Assembly (NCBI GenBank): GCA_015680685.1
Contig: MNCI01030652.1
Coordinates: 62,950 to 126,949, forward strand
Origin: Gnetum montanum
Taxonomy: Eukaryota; Streptophyta; Gnetopsida; Gnetales; Gnetaceae
Direction: 5' to 3'
Length of the DNA: 64,000 bases
Shown: one piece after another, positions 46,481 to 57,480 of the stretch
Position numbering within the stretch: position 1 is the stretch's first letter
Layout of the letters: every line of letters starts with the position of its first letter
The notes under the pieces: generated by a model
Told to the model about the DNA's origin: nothing
Database searches by the model: none
Seen by the model: the letters and a program-made list of their open reading frames with translations, nothing else
Position numbers and translations under genes: made by a program

Positions 46481-47346
46481 TGATGAGTGGTTGTGTATCC
46501 CAATAGTCTACCATACATGTCACAAGTGTCTGCACATGACCAAATCATAATCCATGGATGGACAATGTAATTATGCTAGGAGTTGATGTTAAGTTTGCAA
46601 TTTTTGTCTTCCCACTTCAAGTTAGTGAAGGTCAATTGTATGGTTTAACTCTCAATAAGGTACATGATAGATTGATGTTGGAGAACTCTTAATGCTCCTA
46701 ATCATAAACATAATTCAAATGAGATTATAATCTAAGTCTAGTTAACTATGAATGCACAAATCTATATTACCCTAGAGCGATGGATATCCAATCCTGGTCT
46801 ACTATACATGCCTTAGACTCATGTAATTATCACTAGGATTACCAAGTGAAATTACTACTAAGTGAATCAAGCAACGCCACTACTAGGTTACCAAATAACT
46901 ACACTTAGCACTTGAAACTAGTCGTATCCATTCCACTTAACTAGTGAACATGGAAAGTAAAGTGCTTGAAATGTAAATGATTAACTAGGAAAGTAAGAAA
47001 ATTATTCTAAATAAAGCATAAAGAAAACTAAGGAATGTTGCAATGATGAAAAATAGCTTCAATCTTTATTACCACACATAAACTATGCCCAAGTACAATT
47101 TACTTGAATAAAGATGTCAGTCAACTACTTGACATCACACTGTGAGCATTCACACTATTACTAAGACTACAAAATGAAATTGCAATAATCTAGCGAAAGG
47201 TTGGAATCAAAAGTTGTCATTTGTGTACCCTAGTGCTGGTATTTATATAGATTTACAAATCTTGATGCATTACATCAACAATGACATAGGATGAGCTACG
47301 ATATTGTAGATATGATACTACATCAACACAAAAATTGGTTTTATCA
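46481..47346 (-). repeat. 5' LTR of E2
   Basis: TGATGAG at 46481 to TTTTATCA at 47346. It aligns end to end with 27388-28268, but part of the U3 palindrome has been lost (47298-47325). Many scattered differences between the two LTRs indicate an old insertion. Confidence 0.9.
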
Positions 47347-47351
47347 CCACC

Positions 47352-48610
47352 TATGTCTAATGTGCTCAAATATAATGAATTTAAAGCAAATATGGTATGC
47401 ATCTTCAATAGTATTTTTACTACATATTTAGCATATTTATCATTCATATGGAATTTACTTCATTCTTTATAAGGAATTTTTAACCATCTACCTATGTCAA
47501 CTCTTAGATAATGAGATCCTATTGCTAATCATGCATGGAAAATAATGAGGTATAGTTTTCCTTTGAATTAAGGTCTCCTTAATACTAAAATAAAAATCTT
47601 TTTTTACTTCTACTTTTGTTCAAAGGTTTTCAAATAATGCTTATTTTAGCCATTTGCAAACTTACTTAGTATCAAAATAAAGAATACTCTTAAATATTCC
47701 ATTTATTAAGCTATAGAACTTCCTCATGAAACCATGCATGTCCTTAGATTTCCATCATCATTTTTTTGGAGTATTTATCTAATCATCATCATCATCCTTG
47801 CCTTGTCCCAACAAAATAAGGTTAGTTTCATGAGTTCTTTTTCATAATTCACTAGAGTATTTATCCAATGATAATTCAAAAAGATTATGCGTATAGGCTA
47901 TAAACTAGAAAATAGCTTTAACTTCTAAGGGCACCATCTTTGATTCAATAAGCATAATATCATATTGTATCTATATATTTACTTTGAACTAATCGAGCAA
48001 GAAAAACTTTTCAATTCTTCTATCTATTTCCAATATTAATTTGTTAGATTAGGATCCCATTTAACACATCCATAAAGAATAATTAGTTGAACAATGGCAT
48101 GGTAGAGTAATTTTTTTAATATCTCAAGTTAAAACTTTCTTACATTTTTTAAAGCAAAGGCTTTCATACAACTTGAAATTCTTTGAGTAATGCATTGATC
48201 TAATTTATAATTGCAAGAGCATTTTAAGCCAAGATATTTGTAACATGATGTTATGTTCACATGTTCATCTCTTATAGTAAAATTTTATATCTTATTACAT
48301 GTACCACAAGCCATAATTACTAGTGTTCTAAACATTAAATTTAATTCCTAAATGCTTCTAAAAATTATAGTATTGAATATTTATTACAAAACTTGTATTA
48401 AATTTAAAATTAAGAAAAAATCACTATTATAAAGTAATAGTCTAATAGAACTACTTCTAATTATAATTGCAAATTAAGCTGATATTTTTATGTATCCACT
48501 CTTTAAGTTCATCAATAAAAGGCCCAAATAAAGTAGAAGAAAGGCATTAATAAAATTATTTGTTGGACACTTGTAAACTAAATGTGTACTTCTTTGTAAA
48601 GTTTTTGGAT
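47352..48610 (-). pseudogene. LINE (family 2) ORF2 remnant, host of the nest
   Basis: Non-LTR reverse transcriptase, badly decayed. In order: SSTLFGPFIDELKEWIHKN (RT motif after the QG-PLS box, about 48550-48495); CYKYLGLKCS (about 48250); QRISSCMKAFALKNVRKF; LIILYGCVKWDPN (about 48080-48040); YWK-IEELKSF; then FELSLDKYS (about 47880). After the 70-bp RTE insertion come WLKIPYKE-like sequence and I-EDAYHI...FEHIR-type sequence (about 47410-47355). It is cut there by E2; the 3' end resumes at 26018. RT lines with 'ILYGCE-W' and 'IEDEYHF' motifs are widespread in plant and animal LINEs, so the clade is not assigned. Confidence 0.7.
47784..47853 (-). mobile_element. 70-bp RTE 3'-end insertion in the LINE
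   Basis: The minus strand carries only the last ~65 bases of the RTE ('gaaaaagaactcatg', 'ttttgttgggacaaggc') and a GATGATGATGAT tail. It is flanked by GGAGTATTTATCTAAT (47768-47783) and AGAGTATTTATCCAAT (47854-47869), which agree at 14 of 16 positions. The other LINE copy (14210) has this site once, without the insert. Confidence 0.8.
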
Positions 48611-48688
48611 AATACATAACAATGTGCTAAGAATGCTCTTATGAGAAAAGGCCTTTTTAGTGAAGTTACTAGAAAACAATAAATAGGT

Positions 48689-49560
48689 TGATGAGTTGCG
48701 AATTGGCCACATTGATGAGGCCTTGTCGACTAGGCCCCATTAACGCATCATTCGATGTGTTGATGTGGCCCCATTGATGTAGGGCCTATTCTTGCCTATA
48801 AATTGTGCCAACCCACCATTTTTTGGGGCATCTTGTCATAGTTGTAGTAAAGCTCTTCCAGTTTTTACATTCAAAAGTTAGAATATTTTCCTCAATGCCC
48901 ATAGTAGAAGTCATTGAGTGTACGGATATTTATTCAAGTACTATTGTACCTAAGCATAGTAGTGTGTGTGGTAATAAAGACAAACTTCATGACAAATCTT
49001 GCAACATTCTAGATAACTTAAATGTTTTATTCATGCATTTAATGTTTTCAATCATTTATTTAATGTTCTTCAGTAATTAAGCTAATTAAGTAATTAAGTG
49101 AGATAAGCTAAATAATGATTAAGTAAATACATAAGTATGACCACTTCGAGCATGCATATAACATTTGGTAATACCAGTAGTGCTTAATGCTTGCTAACCC
49201 AGCAATGTTATATGTGTTCAAAATGTGTACCGGATACTTATGTTAGAACTAATTGAATAATAGTTAGCCAATTAGATTAAAGTAGACATTAAATTACTTT
49301 ATTCTCTATCCTATTTATATCAAGCATGAAAACCATAAAATATAAAATGATAAAAATCATGGGCCTCAATTACACTTAAACCATACCCTTGAGCTTCACA
49401 AGTGTAGTTAGGAAGACAATAAACATTATCAATGCCCAATTTACTTCCTAAAGAGCTAGTGCATTGAAAAACTATAGAGTCCATGAAATTTAATTGGATC
49501 ACATATGAACGCTTCATGATTTGTATGGTTGGGTGTAGGGGTACCTTTCACCACTCATCA
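48689..49560 (+). repeat. Solo LTR of the Athila-type family
   Basis: TGATGAGTTGCG to CCACTCATCA, with U3 GGCC/TCGA words, TTGCCTATAAATTG near 48795 and the R-U5 blocks. No polypurine tract before it and no primer-binding site after it. The flanks TAGGT (48684-48688) and CAAGT (49561-49565) could be a 5-bp duplication with two transitions. This fits LTR-LTR recombination. Confidence 0.75.
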
Positions 49561-49786
49561 CAAGTAAACCAAAACAAACTTGGTTTGCAAGTATAAATAA
49601 AGACATCCAAAGTAGGATCCTAAGAGTGTTTGTGGATGAGCAAAATGCTAAACTCTTTCAAGTGCCTCCACCTAAGCTCAAACATAGGTTTTACAACTTG
49701 TGAAGTAAGCACCTTCATTATTACCACTCCAAGTAATGGTCCCTTAACTCTTAATATATAAGTGAATGAGAAAAAAATTCATATAA

Positions 49787-49945
49787 ACAATTAGGTGTGA
49801 GCCTAGTGGTAAGGCTCTTGATTAGAAATTTTCAAGTCATGGGTTTTATTCTAGTGGATAATGCTGAGTTATAAAGTTCTAATAGGACTATATATCTTAA
49901 GGATGTCTATATATTATAGATATTTTAGGATTCTAACCCCCAAAC
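49787..49945 (+). mobile_element. tRNA-derived SINE with target-site duplications
   Basis: Box A GCCTAGTGGTAAGGCTC (49801-49817) and a box-B-like GGGTTTTATTC (49841-49851) have tRNA-like spacing. The body is about 150 bp, ending in 'ctaaccccc'. AAATTCATATAA occurs exactly at 49775-49786 and 49946-49957, extended by near-matching A-rich sequence. Such duplications fit LINE-driven insertion. Confidence 0.75.
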
Positions 49946-49957
49946 AAATTCATATAA

Positions 49958-50354
49958 CATTCCATGTTGGAATAACAAAAAGATAATGAATTTATTAACA
50001 TTGTTTTATTTTAACTAAGAAAGGAAGGCTTATTTAAATCAAAACTATGAATTCTGCACCACTTTGAAAGAACTTAAGATCCATCCCCAACCTCTGCCAA
50101 ACTTGATAAAAGAAAAAATAAATTAATGCTTAAACCATAAAGCCCAAATATATAAAGAAAAATCAAAACTTGGGCACCTAAAGTTTTTGGTAAGTGGTGA
50201 CCAGGGATTTACCACTGATATATTAGAAGTGATGAGGGAGATGAGAAAGCAAAAGAAAATTTGAATTACACCAATCCAAGATTGAAGCAAAAAAGAAGAA
50301 AATCCACAATTGAGTGGATAATACAAAAGTCTCAAAAGAAAATCTGAACTACAC
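49958..50354. other. No gene seen
   Basis: AT-rich non-coding sequence between the SINE and the glutamine-rich remnant. The minus-strand open frame at 50123-50335 has no recognisable features. Confidence 0.5.
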
Positions 50355-50930
50355 TAGTATACAAAATAGAAGAAAATCTAAACTACAAAACATACAAGGT
50401 ACAACAGGTTGAAGCATTGAAGTAAACAGAATATGGGCAGAGACAAAGGAAAATCCAAGGCAAAAATAGGTAAAGGTAAAGTGGGTCATTGTCACAAGCA
50501 AAAGAATAACAAAGACCACAAAATTTCTAATCATCATCAACATCCCCAACAAGAACAACCCAAAGATATTCCCTGACTTAAGAATAAGACCAAGACGAAG
50601 AGACAATGCAACAACATCATCATTCTGCATCACTATGGACACCATCATCAATTGAATAGTAAGAACAACTACAATAGTAAGAGGAGCAAAAACATCAACA
50701 TTCCCAACAAGAGCAACAACATTTACAACAATCACAGCCAAATCAAGTGCAACAACCACAATAAGAGAAGAAGCAGCAACAGCATCCATAGTTGGAGCAA
50801 GATCAAGAGCAAGAGCAATAGAAGGAATAGTAGTAGCCTCAAGCTATAGCACCATCTCCTGAAAATCAGAATGTAGCTTTGACTATGAGTGGAACTTATC
50901 TACTAGAGGAGCCTTCAACCATATGATTCT
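50355..50930 (+). pseudogene. Glutamine-rich coding remnant of unknown origin
   Basis: One plus-strand frame (from about 50352) is strongly Gln-rich: HQHSQQEQQHLQQSQPNQVQ, then EKKQQQHP and EQDQEQEQ, followed by PQAIAPSPENQNVALTMSGT and YLLEEPSTI. Nearly all of its stops are TAA or TAG in places where CAA or CAG fits the pattern, indicating decay by C-to-T change. It could be a fragment of a Gln-rich transcription regulator or of a retrotransposon gag; I do not recognise the family. No start codon or intron can be defined. Confidence 0.4.
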
Positions 50931-51043
50931 CCAACAATAGCCATAACACAAGATGAAAAAACACCTATAACACTACAACTTGGGATTCTAGCTTGTGTTA
51001 GGTTTTCACTTTTATAACTTTCCATGATTTTTGGGGTACCTCC

Positions 51044-51353
51044 TATTAGGAAACAAATCAAGTGAAAAAAATAAGAACAAGAAAAACAAGCACACACAGC
51101 ACACATAGAATTTTCATGGTTCAATAATATCACCACTAATTCACGGCTATACTAGAGTTTCATTATATCTTTTATAGATTATAATTACAAAATATTTTTA
51201 GAACATTACATAAAGATGCATCAATAAACCATCTATAATCAAAATGGCTGAACCCTTCAACTTTTGTAATGGTGGACCCTTCAACTTCTAGTACAATGTA
51301 ACAGCAAAAAAAATAGACATAGAATTTGGATTAGTCATCACATGACTCCAATA
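51044..51353 (-). repeat. 3' LTR of the copia element
   Basis: TATTAGG to CCAATA on the plus strand; one base at each end has changed relative to the other LTR (TGTTAGG, CCAACA). Shared internal words include 'aagaaaaacaagcacaca' and 'acccttcaacttctagtac'. Confidence 0.8.
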
Positions 51354-51448
51354 ATCTTTCACTTGGAGCCTAACCTAAGAAAAAAAATTCTTGCAACCTT
51401 GCTTCTCCCACGTACACCATCAACTCCTAGTGTGGTGCCTCCTCATCA

Positions 51449-52075
51449 CTAACCATGAAGGCCTGCTAAGGTCATGCAGAGCCTTAGTTTAGTAGTGATG
51501 ACTACCTTGGTCAACATGTCTATAGGGTTCTTTGACCCAAGAATCTTCCTCAATAGTAATGTCCCATCATCAATCAACCCATAGATATGATAATACGTCA
51601 ATTCAATGTGTTTAGATCCGAAATGAAAAATTGGATCTCTAGCCAAATGTATGGTGCTCTGACTATCACTGAAAAGCTTGTTGTTGTCCTATGTCTTACC
51701 CAAATCTCTTAAAAGACCCTTCAACCAAATCATCTCCTTTCTAGTTTTTGATATAGCCATATATTCTACTTCTATGGTGAGAGAACAACACTCTTCTGAA
51801 GTTGAGACATCCAACTCACAACAGTCCTACCCACAATGAAAATATAACCAATGCTGCTCTTCTTGCTATCCAAATCACCTCCCAAATCTACATTTAAAAA
51901 ATCCTATAGAGTAATCCTGCTCCTTTTAAAACAAAGTTTCATACCTAAAGTTCCTTTCAAATATCTCAGGAGCCAGTTTATAGCTTCCCAATGCTCCCTT
52001 CCTAGATCAAATATGAACCTGTTAACAACTCCCATCAAACTTGTCAATCCTAACTTTCCCATCCTCAAATGCCAT
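51449..52075 (-). pseudogene. Copia gag start joined to RNase H
   Basis: The ATG at 52075 opens MAFEDGKVRIDKFDG, like the start of copia gag. About 20 codons later the sequence is already at the end of RT and RNase H: LGREHWEAINWLLRYLKGTL (about 51990-51930), VDLGGDLDSKKSSIGYIF and VVSWMSQLQKSVVLS. It finally reads ARDPIFHFGSKHIELTYYHI, IDDGTLLLRKILGSKNPIDM and LTK (51646-51500), the C-terminal RNase H signature of copia. Protease, integrase and most of RT are gone. Frame changes and stops show that it is dead. Confidence 0.8.
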
Positions 52076-52117
52076 CACTCCCACTAATCCTTTCCAAACC
52101 TCACTCTGATACCAGTT

Positions 52118-52415
52118 TGTTAGGAAATGAATGAAGCAAAAAAAATAAGAATAAGAAAAACAAGCACACATAGAATTTCTTGATTCAGTAAGATTGCCAG
52201 TAATTCATAACCGTACTAGAGCTTCATTATATATTTTATAGATTATAGTTATAAGAGAGTTTCAGAATGTTACATAAATATGCATCAAGAAACCATCCAT
52301 AATCAAAATGGCCAACCCTTCAACTTCTGTAATAGTCAACCCTTCAACTTCTAGTACAATGTAATAGTAGAAAACTAAAAATAGAATTCGAACTAGTCAT
52401 CACATGACTCCAACA
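52118..52415 (-). repeat. 5' LTR of the copia element
   Basis: TGTTAGG to CCAACA on the plus strand. It aligns with 51044-51353 end to end. Confidence 0.85.
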
Positions 52416-52420
52416 CTTCC

Positions 52421-54531
52421 TCACTCTTCTTTCTTTTGCACTATTTATTTTCTCTTTAATCTTGACAAATTGATGATGAATATGATATGATTTAAAAATA
52501 AAAAACACACATACAATGAAATAATCACTTAGATGATTCCAATTTTGCTTATCTTTTTGCAATTAGATGGTTATGCAAACACATAATGCTTGGGTTTTGG
52601 TGAGAGGCATTCTAGACCCTATGTGGATAGTTGATAAGTTCAGGATCTATTTTTTTTTTGGCATTGTCTCTATACAAAACCCATTAAGATCTACCCTATA
52701 ACCATATCAAATAAATGTTTGTTGATGTCAACATTGCCCATGCTAGGTATGGGGCCATGACTTATTAGTCTAATCACTAGGAAATTGGTAGAATGCACAC
52801 TACAAGTCAAGTCTAAGGATGAGATATAACTCATCATTAGTAAGATTTAATGGCTCTTCTATGGTAGTTGGATTAAAAAAATCCACAAAAACCAAAAAAT
52901 CATAGTTGATGAGTTTGCATTTTGAAAAAATTTAAGAGTAACTAATAACATCATTTCTGGACTAAACACTTGAAAACAAGTGTTATTTAGATCTTCCATA
53001 TTCCAAGATATACCACTCAAATATATACTAAAAATGAAATATGAGGTAGAATATAGCAGCTAAGACACAACATCATTCCTAGAATAAACCCTTAGAGTAA
53101 CTGCTTAGATCTTCCATGGTCAGTTTATGTCATTGAAGTAGAATGATCAAACCCACAACTTGGGCAGAATAAACTAGCACTTTAACAAGCTTGGCTTCCA
53201 AAGTTGAAGTAATCCAACATCATTAACATTAGCATTAACAAAATTAGAGTGATAGCATTAAAATGAAATGATCCCTGATGAAAGGAAGTCCAATAGTCCT
53301 AGAGTAAAAGTAGTCCAATCCTAGGTGGCATGCAGTAGCTTCATGGCAATGTGAGCAACATGGAAAAGGTAGCAAACATGAAAATGTGGGTGATGTAGTG
53401 GACATTATGTTGTAGTAACTAACATGCGGTAGTGGCAGATGTGGGCATTTAATGGTGTCAGTCTGATGAGCTACTATAAAAGGCCTAGCAATAGCGAACC
53501 ATGGGGGATATCTCGACCTTTCTCTCTCTTGCTAGTAAACATGAACAGGGAATTGATGAGGATGGCAAATGCACATCATATCTTGAGGACTCCCTCACGA
53601 CCCCTCTTTGGGCCTCCCTCTTCCAAATAGCTAACAACTAACGATGCACAACAGCAAGCGGTGCAACAAGCAATAGGAGCTGAGTAAAGCCAACATCTAG
53701 AAGCAACAACAACGCAAACAGTAGTAGGCATGAACAACAGGGAAACGTTACTTGTAGGTGATCTTGCAACGCAATGAGAGCATTTGCAAGTGGTGAGTGG
53801 TGATCAATGATTGGTGCATAGCAATTAACAGCATTAGCAGGTGATGCACAATAATAAGTGACAACGTAAATAGTAGCAAATGTTTGAGGTGCATCCCAAG
53901 AGCTGCATCAGTAGTTGGTAGGTGCATGGAAACTACTACAGGAAACATTAAAGGAACAATGTTTTAGGAATCATGCAAGCCTCTCTCTCCTGACAACTAG
54001 TGCAAGCACAAACAATGTGCACATGATGGATGACTAGTGGCAACACGACATTAAGACCAGCTAGAAAAGATAAACTACGTGGAGACATTGTAAGTAGTGC
54101 ATGATCATCAATGCATGGTGGTGTTGGTTTTGTCTGCAAGTGACATGCAATGGCAATGCACAACGTGTGACATAGGTAGTGATCGATGGTGTGTGAGCAA
54201 TGTGTGCATGGCATAAATAGGTGTGAATAGTGTGCATGTGGCAATCAACTACCAATAGAAAATAGGCATAAAAAGCAAGCATGAATGGTAGCAGAGCATA
54301 GTAGAAAACGGTAGGCACACATTAGCTATGATCATGCACACGGCAGCAACTATGGCCAACGATGTGCAATAGAAACAATAGACATTGTAAGGGGTGTCAG
54401 ATGTTGGCAAGCATGTGGGCGTAACTGGTGGCCTACATGATAGCATGCAGCATGAACAATGGTAGTCAACGATCAACTATCAGCAACAATGGTGGTGATG
54501 CACGTCAACAACTGGCAATAGTGATGAATCA
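52421..54531. other. No gene seen; CA/TG-rich low-complexity stretch
   Basis: 52421-53400 is AT-rich without recognised features. A TATAAAAGG box at 53475-53483 precedes a 64-codon plus-strand frame (53439-53630), then GCAACAAC and AGCAAC words. From about 53640 to 54520 the sequence is rich in CA/TG dinucleotides, leaving open minus-strand frames full of His, Cys and Leu that look compositional. The TATA could belong to an old LTR or promoter; no partner repeat was found. Confidence 0.45.
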
Positions 54532-55363
54532 TGTTTTGAGTGGCTCCAACATCAAGTATTCAATGTCCTTGATGTCAAAGCCCAAGACATGATGTTGAAT
54601 ATTCAATATCATAGGGTATATGCCAGCCTATAAATATAATGCTTAGGCTTGTAGTTTTTGAAGAGGTTTTGATAGTTTTTGTCATAGATACTGAAGCTCC
54701 TGTAGAGTGTTTTCTCCAGAGTTAGAATATTTTCTAGGTGCCCATAGTAAAAGTTTGAGTGTGTACAAACCTTTATTCGAGCACTGATGTACCTAGGCAG
54801 AGTAATGCAATGGGAATAAAGATGAGCCCTTTTGATAATCCTTGCAGCACTAAGAATAGATTAATGTTTACTTAATACATTTGATATTCATGCACTTTAC
54901 TTTAATGCATTTTCATTAAGTAATTAATTTCTAGTTGTTAATGAACACAATCAAGACCACTTCAAGCATATGTGTAGCACTTAGTAACCCAAAAACACTT
55001 AATGTTTGGTATCCTAACATTACTACATGTGTTCAATATGTCTCTAGGAGAGTGTGAACGGGTACTTGTGTTAGGCTAGCTAGGCAATAGATTAATTAGA
55101 TATTAAATTCCTATACCTTTCATTCTTGTTTTAGGTAATTAAACTTATAAAATACAAAATGATAAAAATCATGTACCTCAGTTGCACTTAACCATATACT
55201 TGTACCTCACAAGTGGAACTGATAAGACAATGATCATTTCAATTAGATATCACATCTTAGAACCAATGTACTTAAGAACCTAAGGTTTGTAGAATTTGAC
55301 CAAATTGCACATGAATGCTTATGATTCATATGGTTTGGCATAGGAGTACCTCGCTGCTCTTCA
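54532..55363 (+). repeat. 5' LTR of E4
   Basis: TGATGAATCATG to GCTCTTCA. U3 has ATGTC/CATGATG words with 'aatattcaatatc' near 54598 and CCTATAAATATAATG near 54630. R-U5 contains AATAAAGATGAGC near 54814 and the family blocks. Confidence 0.85.
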
Positions 55364-55383
55364 TTAGTGCCATTTTCAGGGAC
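55364..55383 (+). other. Primer-binding site of E4
   Basis: TTAGTGCCATTTTCAGGGAC right after the LTR, a transition-decayed version of the E0 and E2 sites. Confidence 0.65.
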
Positions 55384-55524
55384 CTTTTAGTTGTTATGTG
55401 TGCTATCTAGGATTTAGTGAAAACTATTCAAATCATTGGAACGAACCTTACAGTCATATCATACTTTGAAAATAATTACAACAAGTGTAAGAAGCATACT
55501 ACATTTTTATTCTTCTAACATAAG

Positions 55525-57480
55525 ATGTCTTCTTCTCACATGAGTGATCCTCTAGCCAAGTGTAATGGTACACATTAGCCGATACCCCAACAATATCGAG
55601 TGGTATATGCTCATCCTGATGAGTATGCATCAAATTTCACCTTCATCCTACATCAGGATGAACAACTGTGGTGACATGACATGGAGGGCAACATCGTGTT
55701 GTCACCCGATTGATTCGTTCCTACAATGCTCCAACAAATACTTATACGATGGGGTCTCTAGGAACTTCATGCTAAGTATGTTGTGCAAGATACTGATACC
55801 AGGGATTATCATCCCACTGATGCATAACATTTATGGGATCGACAGCTAGAACAACATCATGAATCTGTGAAGGGAAATGGCTTTAATGATTCCCCATTCC
55901 TATTGTATCAAAAAGATGATGGAGAGCCCCTCTCTGGGGGTTTTCCATTCAGTGAAATTCCTCTCTTTGACTTCTATGAAGGAGGTCAAAACTAGAACAT
56001 GCAGTCCATGGTTCTGAAAAGAATAAATCTAATGAAAAAGAAGGATCCAAAGAGGTAAGTTAAGGTAGGGATGCAAATAAGAAATAAGATCATGACTGTG
56101 GCTGTAATCATCAAAGAGGTGGTAGCAGGCACCATGAGGATGCTAGTCCTCCTTCCTCTTCACTTTTGTCACTGTCATCTTCTTCTTCTAGCTTTGATCA
56201 AAACTGCAAGGGGCATGACCATGATGAAGGTGACCAGCAAGACTGAAATGATCAAAGGGACCATCGAGCAAAGCAAGATCAAGGGTGCAAGCAGTCAAGA
56301 AAGACCAACCACCATGAATGAAGGGGTAGTAAAGGGCATCGTAGGCACCATAATCATTGCCTCAATGAGCCTTTTCTTACTACTTGAAGTATGCTCAACA
56401 TCACAAAGGTAGTACAAATTCCAACAAGGCACATAAAGGATAGTAGGATCAAAAGGCTAGACATGAATAATATCCTTCGATTTGAACAGGGATATAAATC
56501 AAATCCGCAGAACCATCTCTAAGTTTTCCAAGATGCATGTGCCTTGTAGAACATATAAAATGAGCAGAAAAAGATTAAGTTATTTTCAAGGACACTCATT
56601 AAAGAAGAAAAAAACTAGTACTAGTCCTTAGAACTAGAATCTATTAGATGATGGAGTACCATGCTTGAATTGTTCAATGACAAATATCAAACCTACTCTA
56701 GAGTGTCCAACTTGAGAAGGTAGATCCAAGGATGGAAATAAGAAACACATGAACCCTTGGATGCCACCATAGGTCGATACTATTCCTTAATGCATAGATG
56801 TTCTGGCCATGGTTATTCTAAATTGAATCAACTTTGCCACATTGTGGATGAGCTTTAATCAAAAATGAGGAGAACCCTGGGTGTCTATGCCCAAGGGTGG
56901 CTAGCAAAATTAAGTGCTCACCAAATCCAAATATTGATTGAGTATGTAGTTAAAGAGGAAGGTGAATTAAGAAAATGAGAAAGTCTATAAGAGTACAAAT
57001 CAGATCGTTCCATTTGTAAGAGGGAGGTTCGATTATGTGACAGTGAGGAAGAATCTACACTTGATGAGGTGGTGAATAGGAAAACATTATTACTCTAAAA
57101 ATTTCAATTTGAAATTACAGTCAAGGTTCATTAGTTATGGAAATCCATGGATAATAGATTTCTAACTATCCTTAAAACTATTGAAGAATCCAAAGAACAA
57201 GATAGTGATCATGAGCACAAGAGGCACAAGGAAGCTGAACATGCCTATTAAAGAGGTAAGGGTAAAATTGTTGCAATAGAAGAAGTTGCAAGAAGTGAAT
57301 CAGATGATGATGGTGGATGTGACATCTACCAATATGAACATCCTAAGGGATGTTGCCCCATAATGTCATACTTATAGGAGTCTGGGGGTGTATGCTTTGA
57401 ATCCACGACTAGCACAAAGGCAAATACCCAAAAGATTACCTTATCCTCAAGGTAATTTTTAGTAGTTCTACCAGCAAAAA
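55525..57480 (+). pseudogene. Gag remnant of E4
   Basis: The ATG at 55525 opens MSSSHMSDPLAKCNGTH. RVVYAHPDEYASNFTFILHQ follows, continuing DEQLW; the same stretch occurs in E0. A basic, Ser-rich segment (about 56040-56330) is followed by the core RLDMNNILRFEQGYKSNPQN (about 56455), RWSTMLELFNDKYQTYSRVS (about 56650) and RRTLGVYAQGWLAKL (about 56870). The end has GCDIYQYEHPKGCCPIM (about 57315), shared with E3. There are several stops and shifts; many stops are TAG. Confidence 0.75.

Larger units (their letters stand above)
27388..47346 (-). mobile_element. E2: complete Athila-type Ty3/gypsy element, interrupted by E3
   Basis: Both LTRs (46481-47346 and 27388-28268), primer-binding site, gag, protease, RT, RNase H, integrase, internal U3-like block, third ORF and polypurine tract are present in order on the minus strand. 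A perfect 5-bp target duplication CCACC flanks it (27383-27387 and 47347-47351). Without E3 the element is about 13.2 kb, long for Ty3/gypsy and usual for Athila. All reading frames are broken, so it could move only with help. Confidence 0.9.
51044..52415 (-). mobile_element. Ty1/copia element, deleted to 1.4 kb
   Basis: LTRs of 310 bp (51044-51353) and 298 bp (52118-52415), with TGTTGG...CCTAACA-type ends on the minus strand. An iMet-type primer-binding site TGGTATCAGAG (52114-52104) lies two bases inside the 5' LTR. The flanks CCTCC (51039-51043) and CTTCC (52416-52420) fit a 5-bp duplication with one C-to-T change. Only 764 bp of internal sequence remain. Confidence 0.85.

Noticed and set aside
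53948-54476. Several overlapping minus-strand frames rich in His, Cys and Leu
   Set aside because: CA/TG-rich low-complexity DNA gives such frames on one strand; no family signature.
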